Shown here: positions 1 to 5,114 of the stretch, piece by piece
Position numbering within the stretch: the stretch's first letter is position 1
How the letters are laid out: every line of letters starts with the position of its first letter
Assembly: GCA_016780605.1 (NCBI GenBank)
Contig: JADHLS010000495.1
Coordinates: 1 to 5,114 of the forward strand
DNA: 5,114 nt
Direction: 5' to 3'
From: Reyranella sp.
GTDB lineage: Bacteria; Pseudomonadota; Alphaproteobacteria; Reyranellales; Reyranellaceae
Notes under the pieces: model-generated
Database searches by the model: none
What the model was told of the DNA's origin: nothing
The model's input: the letters and a program-made list of their open reading frames with translations, nothing else
Translations under genes and position numbers: made by a program

Positions 1-143
1 GAGAGCACCGCGCTGGTGAGCAGGAACGGCATGCCGCTCGAGTAGCCCATCAGCAGGATGATGAGCTGGCGGCGATTGCGATAGACCGCTGCCGCTTCGA
101 CCCAGCGGCCCCAGGTCGACCGCGCGCTTGCGGCGAGGCTCAA
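1..143 (-). CDS. AmpG-like MFS permease, N-terminal fragment (runs off left edge)
   Basis: The reading frame is open from a TTG at 143-141 to the window edge, giving 47 codons. After a short cytoplasmic leader rich in Arg and Trp comes a hydrophobic stretch (about residues 27-47) containing LLMGYSSGMPFLLTSAVL. This closely resembles the first membrane segment of the AmpG family, which has G-(F/Y)-(A/S)-SG-(L/M)-P followed by LT. AmpG proteins are inner-membrane major-facilitator permeases that import anhydro-muropeptides for cell-wall recycling and beta-lactamase induction. The TTG overlaps the TGA stop of the upstream kinase gene (TTGA), so translation is probably coupled. No ATG or GTG lies in this frame near the junction, and the Shine-Dalgarno is weak. 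Alphaproteobacteria often carry several AmpG paralogues, so the substrate is uncertain. Another MFS family is possible because only the first helix is visible. Confidence 0.72.
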   Translation of the reverse strand, partial: MSLAASARSTWGRWVEAAAVYRNRRQLIILLMGYSSGMPFLLTSAVL

Positions 144-1117
144 ATCAGTGTCCGCAGCGCCTGCTCGGGCCGCGCGCCGACATGGGAGATGACCTCGGCG
201 GCGGCGATCCCACCCAGCCGCGCACACTCGGCGAGCGGCTTGCCATGCGTCAGGCCGAACAGGAAGCCCGAGGCGTAGAGATCGCCCGCGCCCGTGGTGT
301 CGACGACCTTGGTTACGGGCGCGGCCGGCACCGCATAGGTCTCGCTGCCCTTGATGACGACGGACCCCTTCTCGCTGCGGGTGAGCGCGGCGATCTTGGC
401 CTCCTTGCGCGTGGCCTCCATCGCTTCCTCGAAGGTCTCGACCTCGTAGAGCGATTTGATCTCCGATTCGTTGCCAAAGAGGATGTCGACCTTGTTGCGC
501 ACAAGGTCGCGAAACTCCTCGCGATAGCGATGCACGCAGAAGGAGTCCGACAGCGTGATCGAGACCTGGCGGCCCGCGGCATGCGCGGCATCGAAGGCCT
601 TCAGCACTGCCTTCTTGGCTTCCGGCGCATCCCACAGATAGCCCTCGACATAGGTGACTTGAGCCGCGGCCACGACCTTGGCGTCGATGTCGTTGGGCCC
701 GAGACCGGTGCAGGCGCCGAGATAGGTGTTCATGGTGCGCTGCGCGTCGGGCGTCACCAGGATCAGGCAGCGCGCCGTCGACGGGCCGGAGGTGGCGCTC
801 CTGGTGTCGAACGACACGCCGAGCGACTTCAGGTCGTGGCCGAACACCTGGCCGAGCTGGTCGTCGCGCACCTTGCCGATATAGGCGCCCTTGCCGCCGT
901 ACGAGGCGACGCCCGCCATGGTGTTGCCGCACGAGCCGCCCGACACCTCGATGCCCGGGCCCATGGCGGCATAGAGCGTCTCGGCGCGCTGCTCGTCGAT
1001 CAGCATCATGCTGCCCTTGACCAGGCCGTGCTTGCTGAGGAAGTCGTCGTCGGCGCGGGAGAGGACGTCGACGATGGCGTTGCCGATTCCCAGCACGTCG
1101 AAGGCAGCGGATGTCAT
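140..1117 (-). CDS. Adenosine kinase, PfkB/ribokinase family
   Basis: This is a complete 325-residue PfkB-fold kinase, predicted to be cytoplasmic and to convert adenosine plus ATP to AMP plus ADP in purine salvage. The N-terminal strand has GIGNAIVDV (residues 10-18). The glycine-rich substrate site GGSCGN is at 60-65, within PfkB signature 1. The NxxE magnesium/phosphate motif is NESE (216-219). Signature 2, DTTGAGD, is at 273-279, where D279 is the expected catalytic base and GAG forms the anion hole. Length and motifs fit the alphaproteobacterial proteins annotated as adenosine kinase; another PfkB nucleoside or sugar kinase is the alternative. The frame stays open upstream to 1255, but the ATG at 1117-1115 is chosen because AGGAGA lies 4 nt before it and the family N-terminus begins there. 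It is 8 nt downstream of the DsrE-like gene and overlaps the AmpG-like gene by 4 nt. Confidence 0.9.
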   Translation of the reverse strand: MTSAAFDVLGIGNAIVDVLSRADDDFLSKHGLVKGSMMLIDEQRAETLYAAMGPGIEVSGGSCGNTMAGVASYGGKGAYIGKVRDDQLGQVFGHDLKSLGVSFDTRSATSGPSTARCLILVTPDAQRTMNTYLGACTGLGPNDIDAKVVAAAQVTYVEGYLWDAPEAKKAVLKAFDAAHAAGRQVSITLSDSFCVHRYREEFRDLVRNKVDILFGNESEIKSLYEVETFEEAMEATRKEAKIAALTRSEKGSVVIKGSETYAVPAAPVTKVVDTTGAGDLYASGFLFGLTHGKPLAECARLGGIAAAEVISHVGARPEQALRTLI

Positions 1118-1121
1118 GAAG

Positions 1122-1127
1122 TCTCCT
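1122..1127 (-). promoter_or_regulatory. Shine-Dalgarno of the adenosine kinase gene
   Basis: AGGAGA on the minus strand lies 4 nt before the ATG at 1117. Its first two bases are the last two of the TAG stop of the upstream DsrE-like gene (1128-1126). It decides the kinase start against the longer open frame and suggests that terminating ribosomes can reinitiate here. Confidence 0.8.
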
Positions 1128-1521
1128 ACAAGGTCACCAGGTGCATGCCCGGTTTGGTCTCTTCCAGCAAGGTCACGATGCCCGCTACCGTGAAGGGAAC
1201 GTCGCGGCGCAGGCTCGCGCGGTCGATGCCGAGCGACCGCAGGCCCATTTCGCATACGATGAAACGCGCGCCAAGCTCGACGCAGGCACTGAGCAGCGTC
1301 TCGAAATCGCCGACGCCGCGCTCGCGATTGGTGGTGTCGCGTGGCCAGTCGGTGACCGGCGGAGGAGGGCCCTGCAGGGCGCGGATTCCGGCCATGGTGA
1401 AGAACAATACGGCTGGCTTGTTGACCGCGAGCGCCGCCGCGGCCAGGGCCAGCGCATAGTGCACACTCTCATAGTCGCCGGCGCGCACGATCACCGAGAG
1501 GCCGCCTTCACTCGACTTCAT
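1126..1521 (-). CDS. DsrE/DsrF-like family protein (putative sulfur-relay protein)
   Basis: This is a small 131-residue protein of the DsrE-like fold. It has an N-terminal beta strand (LSVIVRAGD, about 8-16), a helix rich in Ala (about 20-33), a second hydrophobic strand (KPAVLFFTMAG, 35-45), and a later segment with C80 and C90 in FIVCEMGLRSLGI (87-99). The Cys-x-Met-(G/S)-(L/M)-x-x-(L/M)-G-I pattern is typical of the DsrE_2-type subgroup. In characterised relatives (TusD, DsrE) a cysteine can carry a persulfide, so C90 is the likely reactive residue and C80 may be a partner. I infer a cytoplasmic thiol or sulfur-transfer role; the exact reaction is unknown. The start at 1521 forms an ATGA overlap with the stop of the upstream MoeB-like gene. 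An in-frame ATG at 1542 would lie inside that gene and is less likely. The nearest Shine-Dalgarno, GGGA, is weak. Confidence 0.8.
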   Translation of the reverse strand: MKSSEGGLSVIVRAGDYESVHYALALAAAALAVNKPAVLFFTMAGIRALQGPPPPVTDWPRDTTNRERGVGDFETLLSACVELGARFIVCEMGLRSLGIDRASLRRDVPFTVAGIVTLLEETKPGMHLVTL

Positions 1522-2291
1522 CGGGTCCCACAGGTCGGGCAATCGGGCCGCTTGGCGATCGCCATCTCGTCGAAGGAGCCGGCCAGCGCGTCGTACATCA
1601 GAAGGCGGCCGGTGAGCGATGTGCCGATGCCTAAAATCTCCTTGACGACCTCGGTCGCCTGCAGCGCGCCCAGCGTGCCGGCCAACGCGCCGAGAACGCC
1701 GGCCTGCGCACAGCTCGGCACGGCGTCCTCCGATGGCGCCTCAGGGAACAGGCAGCGCAGGCAGGGATGGCCCGCACCCTGCCAGGCCTTGTAGGTCGAG
1801 ATCTGGCCGTCGAAGCGAAGGATCGCGGCGGCGACCAGCGTCTTCTTCAGGCGATAGCAGACGTCGTTCAGCAGATAGCGCGTGGCGAAGTTGTCGCTGC
1901 CGTCGGCGACCAGGTCGTAGTCCGCGATGATGCGCTCAGCATTCGCCGCGGTAAGTCGCTCACCCAGTGGTTCGACATGTACTTCGGGATTGATGTCTGA
2001 GAGCGCGCGACGCGCGCTTTCGACCTTGGAGACGCCGATATCCGCAGTGCGATGGATCACCTGGCGTTGCAGGTTGGAGAGATCGACGCTGTCGTGGTCG
2101 ATCACGCCCAAAGTGCCCACGCCGGCGGCGGCCAGATACTGCAGAAGGGGCGCGCCCAGCCCGCCGGCGCCGATCACCAGCACGCGCGCGGCGATCAGCC
2201 GCGACTGGCCGACGCCGCCGATCTCGGCCAGCACGATATGGCGCGCGTAACGGCGGATCTGCGGCTCGGTGAGCTCGGGCAGGCTCGACAT
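1518..2291 (-). CDS. moeB: MoeB/ThiF/HesA-family adenylyltransferase (E1-like)
   Basis: This complete 257-residue protein has an E1-like Rossmann fold. Members adenylate the C-terminal glycine of a ubiquitin-like sulfur carrier (MoaD or ThiS) with ATP, for molybdopterin or thiazole synthesis. Visible motifs are the N-terminal RYARHIVL (14-21), the nucleotide loop GAGGLG (41-46), DHDSVDLSNLQRQ (65-77) with the expected catalytic Arg at 76, K89 in SKVESAR, and GSDN (131-134) with the magnesium-binding Asp at 133. Two zinc CxxC pairs are present, C177/C180 and C251/C254. C194 in PSCAQAGVLG matches the conserved MoeB/ThiF cysteine. The length matches E. coli MoeB (about 249) and leaves no room for the C-terminal rhodanese domain of MoeZ/MOCS3 proteins. 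It is the first gene of the leftward unit. MoeB is preferred, but ThiF cannot be excluded because no carrier gene is in view. Confidence 0.88.
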   Translation of the reverse strand: MSSLPELTEPQIRRYARHIVLAEIGGVGQSRLIAARVLVIGAGGLGAPLLQYLAAAGVGTLGVIDHDSVDLSNLQRQVIHRTADIGVSKVESARRALSDINPEVHVEPLGERLTAANAERIIADYDLVADGSDNFATRYLLNDVCYRLKKTLVAAAILRFDGQISTYKAWQGAGHPCLRCLFPEAPSEDAVPSCAQAGVLGALAGTLGALQATEVVKEILGIGTSLTGRLLMYDALAGSFDEMAIAKRPDCPTCGTR

Positions 2292-2330
2292 GGTCCGCTT
2301 ATAGCATGTCCGCTATAGAAGCCGGCCCGA
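2292..2330. promoter_or_regulatory. Divergent promoter region with inverted repeat
   Basis: A 39-bp spacer separates the leftward MoeB-like gene from the rightward Bcr/CflA gene. It contains a perfect inverted repeat: TATAGC (2300-2305), 6 nt, then GCTATA (2312-2317). The repeat arms overlap a TATA-like -10 candidate on each strand: TATAGA at 2314-2319 on plus and TATAAG at 2303-2298 on minus. Neither start has a good Shine-Dalgarno, and the -10 candidates lie only 12 and 7 nt from the start codons. No convincing -35 box is seen at standard spacing for either candidate. The repeat could instead be a small operator. The existence of a promoter region here is likely from gene orientation; the exact elements are inferred. 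Confidence 0.5.
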
Positions 2331-3539
2331 ATGACCACCACCGCCACCCGCCCGACCTTGACCCCACTGCTGCTGGCAGTATTGGCGTTGCTGTCCTCGT
2401 TCACGCCGCTCAGCATCGACATGTATCTGCCGGCCCTGCCGGTGATCGCCGTCGATCTGCGCGGCACGGCGGGAGACATCCAGCTCACGCTCTCGGCCTT
2501 CATGATCGCCTTCGGCGCGGGGCAGATCTTCTACGGCCCGGCGGGCGATCGCTTCGGCCGCCGCCCGGTGATCCTGAGCGGGCTGGTCGTCTACATCCTG
2601 GCCAGCATCGGCTGCGGCTTCGCCGCCGAGGCGGGCCAGCTGGTGCTGCTGCGCTTCCTGCAAGGGTTGGCGGCCTGCGGCGGCGTCGTGCTGGCGCGCA
2701 CCATGGTGCGCGACCTCGCCGAGAAGGATCAGGCGGCGCGTGCCATGTCGCTGATGATGGCCTGCACCTCGATCGCACCCATGCTGGCGCCGCTGATCGG
2801 CGGTCAGGTCCTGTGGTTCCTGGGCTGGCGCGCGATCTTCTGGACATTGGCCTCGATCGGCCTCTTCGCCCTCGTCGCTGCGTTCTTCCGGCTGCCCGAG
2901 ACGCTGCGGCCGGAATATCGCCAGCCGCTGGTCGTCTCGGCGGTGCTGCGGCGCTTCGGCGAGTTGTTCCGCCACCGCGCTTTCATCGGTTACGCCTTCA
3001 CCAGCACCTTCATGTTCTCGGCGCTCCTGTCGTTTCTCTCGGGCTCGCCCTTCGTGTTCATCGAAAAATACGGCGTTGCACCGCGCGCCTACGGCCTGAT
3101 CTTCGGCGGCATGGTCGTGTTCATGACCCTGGGCAGCTTGCTCAACGCCAAGTTCGCGCCGGTGTTCGGCGCCGGCCGAATCCTCCGTTACGCCGTGATC
3201 GTGCCCGCTGTCTCGGGGACGGCAGCTTTGATCATGGGCTTCATCGAGGCGCGCTATGGCACGATCGGCATGTGGCCGTTCCTGCTGTGTTTTGGCCCAC
3301 AGATCGCCACCATCAGCCTGATCGGCCCCAACTCGATGGCAATGGCGCTGCAGCGCTACCCGCACATGGCGGGCACGGCCTCATCCTTGATGGGCGTGAT
3401 GCAGTTCGGTATCGGCGCGCTGTTCGGCGCCATGGTCGGCCAAAGCCTCGATGGCACGATCGCCCCTATGACCACGGCGATGGGCGTCGCCGGCATCCTC
3501 TGTCTCCTGTCTCATCGTCTTCTGGTGCGGGGAGGCTGA
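2331..3539 (+). CDS. Bcr/CflA-family multidrug efflux transporter (MFS, DHA1)
   Basis: This complete 402-residue integral inner-membrane protein is predicted to have 12 transmembrane segments and to expel drugs or small metabolites in exchange for protons. The first helix carries SIDMYLPALP (28-37), a hallmark of Bcr/CflA/MdfA-type transporters with a membrane acidic residue at D30. Motif A of the loop between helices 2 and 3 is GPAGDRFGRRP (69-79). Helix 4 carries the LARTMVRDL block (121-129), and helix 5 leads into GWRAIFW (165-171), typical of the family. The length is normal (about 390-410). The ATG at 2331 is supported by the family N-terminus, although no clear Shine-Dalgarno precedes it. 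It is divergent from the MoeB-like gene and shows no sign of an operon partner within 100 bp. The substrate cannot be read from sequence; homologues are linked to bicyclomycin, chloramphenicol/florfenicol or amino-acid export. Confidence 0.92.
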   Translation: MTTTATRPTLTPLLLAVLALLSSFTPLSIDMYLPALPVIAVDLRGTAGDIQLTLSAFMIAFGAGQIFYGPAGDRFGRRPVILSGLVVYILASIGCGFAAEAGQLVLLRFLQGLAACGGVVLARTMVRDLAEKDQAARAMSLMMACTSIAPMLAPLIGGQVLWFLGWRAIFWTLASIGLFALVAAFFRLPETLRPEYRQPLVVSAVLRRFGELFRHRAFIGYAFTSTFMFSALLSFLSGSPFVFIEKYGVAPRAYGLIFGGMVVFMTLGSLLNAKFAPVFGAGRILRYAVIVPAVSGTAALIMGFIEARYGTIGMWPFLLCFGPQIATISLIGPNSMAMALQRYPHMAGTASSLMGVMQFGIGALFGAMVGQSLDGTIAPMTTAMGVAGILCLLSHRLLVRGG

Positions 3540-3591
3540 TCGAGAGACGGAACCTGCGCATAAGGAATCTGTAATCCGTATTGTTGCCTCC

Positions 3592-3597
3592 AGGAGG
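3592..3597 (+). promoter_or_regulatory. Consensus Shine-Dalgarno before a 6-codon ORF
   Basis: AGGAGG is a full anti-SD match, 4 nt before the ATG at 3602. It is stronger than the site used by the DUF1800 start at 3656. It is also half of the palindrome CCTCCAGGAGG (3587-3597), so it could be partly masked by local folding. Confidence 0.55.
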
Positions 3598-3601
3598 GAC
3601 G

Positions 3602-3622
3602 ATGTTGCGCGCTGCATCGTAG
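3602..3622 (+). other. Putative leader ORF (6 codons) or interrupted N-terminus
   Basis: The ATG at 3602 follows a consensus Shine-Dalgarno and encodes MLRAAS, then TAG at 3620-3622. It is in the same frame as the DUF1800 gene: without that TAG the frame would run on through 18 extra codons to the ATG at 3656. Its start codon lies inside the left arm of a 6-bp dyad and its stop overlaps the right arm. It could be a short translated leader peptide, or a relic of an earlier start that acquired a stop codon. The encoded peptide has no recognisable attenuator composition such as runs of one amino acid. A second tiny ORF (ATG 3624, MNARRVA, TAG 3645-3647) follows one base later. Confidence 0.35.
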
Positions 3623-3645
3623 GATGAATGCACGGCGCGTGGCGT

Positions 3646-3650
3646 AGAGG
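3646..3650 (+). promoter_or_regulatory. Shine-Dalgarno of the DUF1800 gene
   Basis: AGAGG lies 5 nt before the ATG at 3656 and supports that start. It overlaps the TAG (3645-3647) that ends the preceding 7-codon ORF starting at 3624. Confidence 0.6.
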
Positions 3651-3655
3651 CATAT

Positions 3656-5114
3656 ATGACCTTCGAAGTCGATCCCCGTGTTCTCCTGAACAAGCTGGCA
3701 TTCGGCCCAAACGCGGCCGAGCTCCACGACATTGCCAAGATGGGTGCTGCAGGATGGCTCGCCCAGCAACTCAACCCTCCAGCTGAAGACGATTGCGCCG
3801 CGCGGATCGCCGCGACGCATATCCGGCTGAAATATTCCAGCAAGACGCCGGAGGCCGAAGTCGACGAGGACCGCTCGCTCGCCGTGCTGGGGGAGCCGAT
3901 CGAGCAGCACTGGAAGGTGGTCGAGAAGGCTCTGGCCGGACAGGAGCGGACGTTCTTCCGCACCGCCGTTGCCTGCGCCACGGCGATCCGTGCCGTGCAC
4001 AGCCGCTGGCAACTGCGCGAGGTCCTGGCGGACTTCTGGCACAACCACTTCAATGTCAATGCGGTCGGCGACAACCTCGTCGCGGTGGCGCTGCCAACCT
4101 ACGACAGCGAGGTGATCCGCCGCCATGCGCTTGGCAACTTCCGCGAGATGCTGGAGGCCGTGGCCAAAAGCACCGCCATGCAGATCTATCTCAATAACCG
4201 GTCATCGCGTGGCGGAGCGGCCAACGAGAATTATGCGCGTGAGCTGTTCGAGCTTCATACGCTCGGCCGGCCGGCCTATCTCAACGCGCTCTACAATCGC
4301 TGGCGCGACGTGCCCGGCGCGCTCGACGGGCGGCCGCAGGGCTACATCGACCAGGACGTCTACGAGGCCGCCCGCGCCTTCACCGGCTGGTCGATCGAAG
4401 ATGGCGCCGGCATCGGCGCCGGGCACCGCCTGCCGATCACCGGCAAGTTCATCTATGTCGAGAACTGGCACGACAACTACCAGAAGCGTGTGCTCGGCAC
4501 CGAGTTCGATCCCTACCAGTCGCCCCTCGCCGATGGACGGCGCGTGCTCGACCTGGTGGCCGATCATCCGGCGACGGCACGCTATGTCTGCGGCAAGCTG
4601 TGTCGCCGCCTGGTGTCCGACGCACCCGACGCCGCCGTCGTTGCCGCTGCTGCCAAGGTTTGGACCGAGCAGCGGCGCAAGCCTGACCAGATCGCCCGCA
4701 CGGTCGAGGCGATCGTACATTCCGACGCTTTCCGTCGCTCGGCCGGAAGCAAGGTGAAACGGCCGCTCGAGCTCTATGCCTCGTTTGCCCGCGCTGCCGG
4801 GATTGCGGTGACGCCCACGCCCGGCCTGCTGGGCGAGCTCGACGGCAGCGGGCAGCGACTGTTCGGCTGGGGCCCGCCGACCGGCTTTCCCGACGAAAAC
4901 GACTATTGGCTGAGCTCCGCGATGATGCGGCGACGCTGGTCGCTGCTGCTTGGGCTGGCCGACGACGTGTGGAAGGCGGGAGCCCCGCAGGTTGACTTGG
5001 TCGCCGAAAAGGCCACTGCGGAACAGGCGGCAGGGGCGGCGTACCGGCAGATGCTGGGAACCGATGCCCCGATCAAGGCCACGATGGCTCTGGTCGACGG
5101 CATGGGATTAAAGC
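3656..5114 (+). CDS. DUF1800 domain-containing protein (partial, runs off right edge)
   Basis: The frame is open from the ATG at 3656 to the end of the window (486 codons and one base), with no stop and no frameshift. It shows the ordered blocks of the DUF1800 family: LNKLAFGP (11-18), DFWHNHFNV (126-134), ANENYARELFELHTLG (189-204), DVYEAARAFTGW (234-245), DHPATARYVCGKL (303-315) with a nearby C316, VKRPLELYASFARAAGI (367-383), and a late GWGPPTGFPDEN (404-415) followed by W418 and R425-R427. The biochemical role of DUF1800 proteins is unknown. Family members are often encoded next to DUF1501 proteins, many of which carry Tat signals. No signal peptide is seen at this N-terminus. About 26 residues (205-230) separate HTLG from the YIDQDV block, more than in many relatives. 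The start is chosen from AGAGG at 5 nt spacing and because the family's first block begins at residue 11; an in-frame ATG at 3602 is cut off by TAG. Confidence 0.88.
   Translation, partial: MTFEVDPRVLLNKLAFGPNAAELHDIAKMGAAGWLAQQLNPPAEDDCAARIAATHIRLKYSSKTPEAEVDEDRSLAVLGEPIEQHWKVVEKALAGQERTFFRTAVACATAIRAVHSRWQLREVLADFWHNHFNVNAVGDNLVAVALPTYDSEVIRRHALGNFREMLEAVAKSTAMQIYLNNRSSRGGAANENYARELFELHTLGRPAYLNALYNRWRDVPGALDGRPQGYIDQDVYEAARAFTGWSIEDGAGIGAGHRLPITGKFIYVENWHDNYQKRVLGTEFDPYQSPLADGRRVLDLVADHPATARYVCGKLCRRLVSDAPDAAVVAAAAKVWTEQRRKPDQIARTVEAIVHSDAFRRSAGSKVKRPLELYASFARAAGIAVTPTPGLLGELDGSGQRLFGWGPPTGFPDENDYWLSSAMMRRRWSLLLGLADDVWKAGAPQVDLVAEKATAEQAAGAAYRQMLGTDAPIKATMALVDGMGLK

Larger units (their letters stand above)
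3540..3655 (+). promoter_or_regulatory. Intergenic leader region of the DUF1800 gene
   Basis: A 116-bp gap lies between the transporter stop and the DUF1800 start. It is visibly richer in A and T around 3560-3585 than the flanking genes. No strong intrinsic terminator (GC stem plus T-run) is seen after the transporter, and no convincing -35/-10 pair stands out. It contains a dyad, ACGATG (3599-3604) with CATCGT (3615-3620), a small palindrome CCTCCAGGAGG (3587-3597), a consensus Shine-Dalgarno and short ORFs, described separately. A promoter for the next gene is presumed, but its elements are not identified. Confidence 0.4.

Noticed and set aside
128..1459. A 443-codon plus-strand open frame opposite the adenosine kinase and DsrE-like genes
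   Set aside because: Its translation is low-complexity (rich in Arg, Gly, Ala, His and Asp) with no recognisable domain. It spans two well-supported genes on the other strand and is a typical antisense shadow in GC-rich DNA.
1126..1542. Longer start for the DsrE-like gene at 1542
   Set aside because: It would overlap the MoeB-like gene by 25 nt and add residues not typical of the family. The ATGA overlap at 1521 is the more usual coupled start.
2285..2290. TCGACA as a -35 box for the plus-strand promoter
   Set aside because: The spacing to TATAGA (2314) is 23 bp and to TATAGC (2300) only 9 bp, both outside the normal 16-18 bp.
2313..3365. A 350-codon minus-strand open frame opposite the Bcr/CflA gene
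   Set aside because: Its composition (Gln, Glu, Arg, His and Ala repeats) is what the complement of a membrane-protein gene gives. It has no motif and lies entirely within a clear plus-strand transporter.
2306..3574. A 422-codon plus-strand frame starting 25 nt before the transporter start
   Set aside because: It is an off-frame reading of the transporter. The 2331 frame has all the MFS motifs, and this one gives Arg/Pro/His-rich sequence without domains.
3531..3591. GGAGGC and GCCTCC as a terminator stem for the transporter gene
   Set aside because: The loop would be about 50 nt, no T-run follows, and the left arm lies inside the coding region.
3466..4126. Minus-strand open frames of about 200 codons covering the transporter end, the intergenic gap and the DUF1800 start
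   Set aside because: Both are antisense to the transporter end and the DUF1800 N-terminus and show no domain or ribosome-binding context. Crossing the intergenic gap is expected by chance at this GC content.
4125..4757. Open frames on both strands inside the DUF1800 gene (plus 4125-4757, minus 4202-4720 and 4903-5103)
   Set aside because: The DUF1800 frame is unbroken from 3656 to 5114 and carries the conserved family blocks. The others are shadows.

Overview
The window is GC-rich, densely coding DNA with codons biased to G or C at the third position. It most resembles an alphaproteobacterial chromosome, perhaps the Rhodospirillales/Rhizobiales side. That placement rests on protein character and base composition only; no rRNA or other marker is present. 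All genes look like ordinary chromosomal genes. I see no tRNA, rRNA, insertion sequence, CRISPR array or phage gene.

Left half (about 1-2291, minus strand): a tight four-gene unit transcribed leftward. It starts with a MoeB/ThiF/HesA-type E1-like adenylyltransferase (2291 to 1518). A small DsrE-family protein follows (1521 to 1126), joined by an ATGA overlap. A PfkB-family adenosine kinase comes next (1117 to 140), 8 nt further on, with its Shine-Dalgarno overlapping the preceding stop. Last is the N-terminus of an AmpG-like MFS permease (from 143 leftward off the window), joined by a TTGA overlap. The first two genes suggest sulfur-carrier activation and sulfur relay, the third purine salvage, and the fourth import of cell-wall muropeptides.

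Centre (2292-2330): a 39-bp divergent spacer carries a perfect 6-bp inverted repeat that places a TATA-like -10 candidate on each strand, very close to each start codon.

Right half (2331-5114, plus strand): a complete Bcr/CflA-type drug:H+ antiporter (2331-3539), a 116-bp intergenic region, and then a long DUF1800-family gene (3656 to beyond the right edge) that is open to the end of the window. The intergenic region contains a consensus Shine-Dalgarno (3592-3597) in front of a 6-codon ORF. That ORF is in frame with the DUF1800 gene but closed by TAG, so it is either a leader peptide or an interrupted longer N-terminus.

The most interesting points are the DUF1800 leader region, the mirrored divergent promoter spacer, and the pairing of a rhodanese-less MoeB-like protein with a DsrE-like protein. 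I found no clear evidence of a wholly new multi-gene system.
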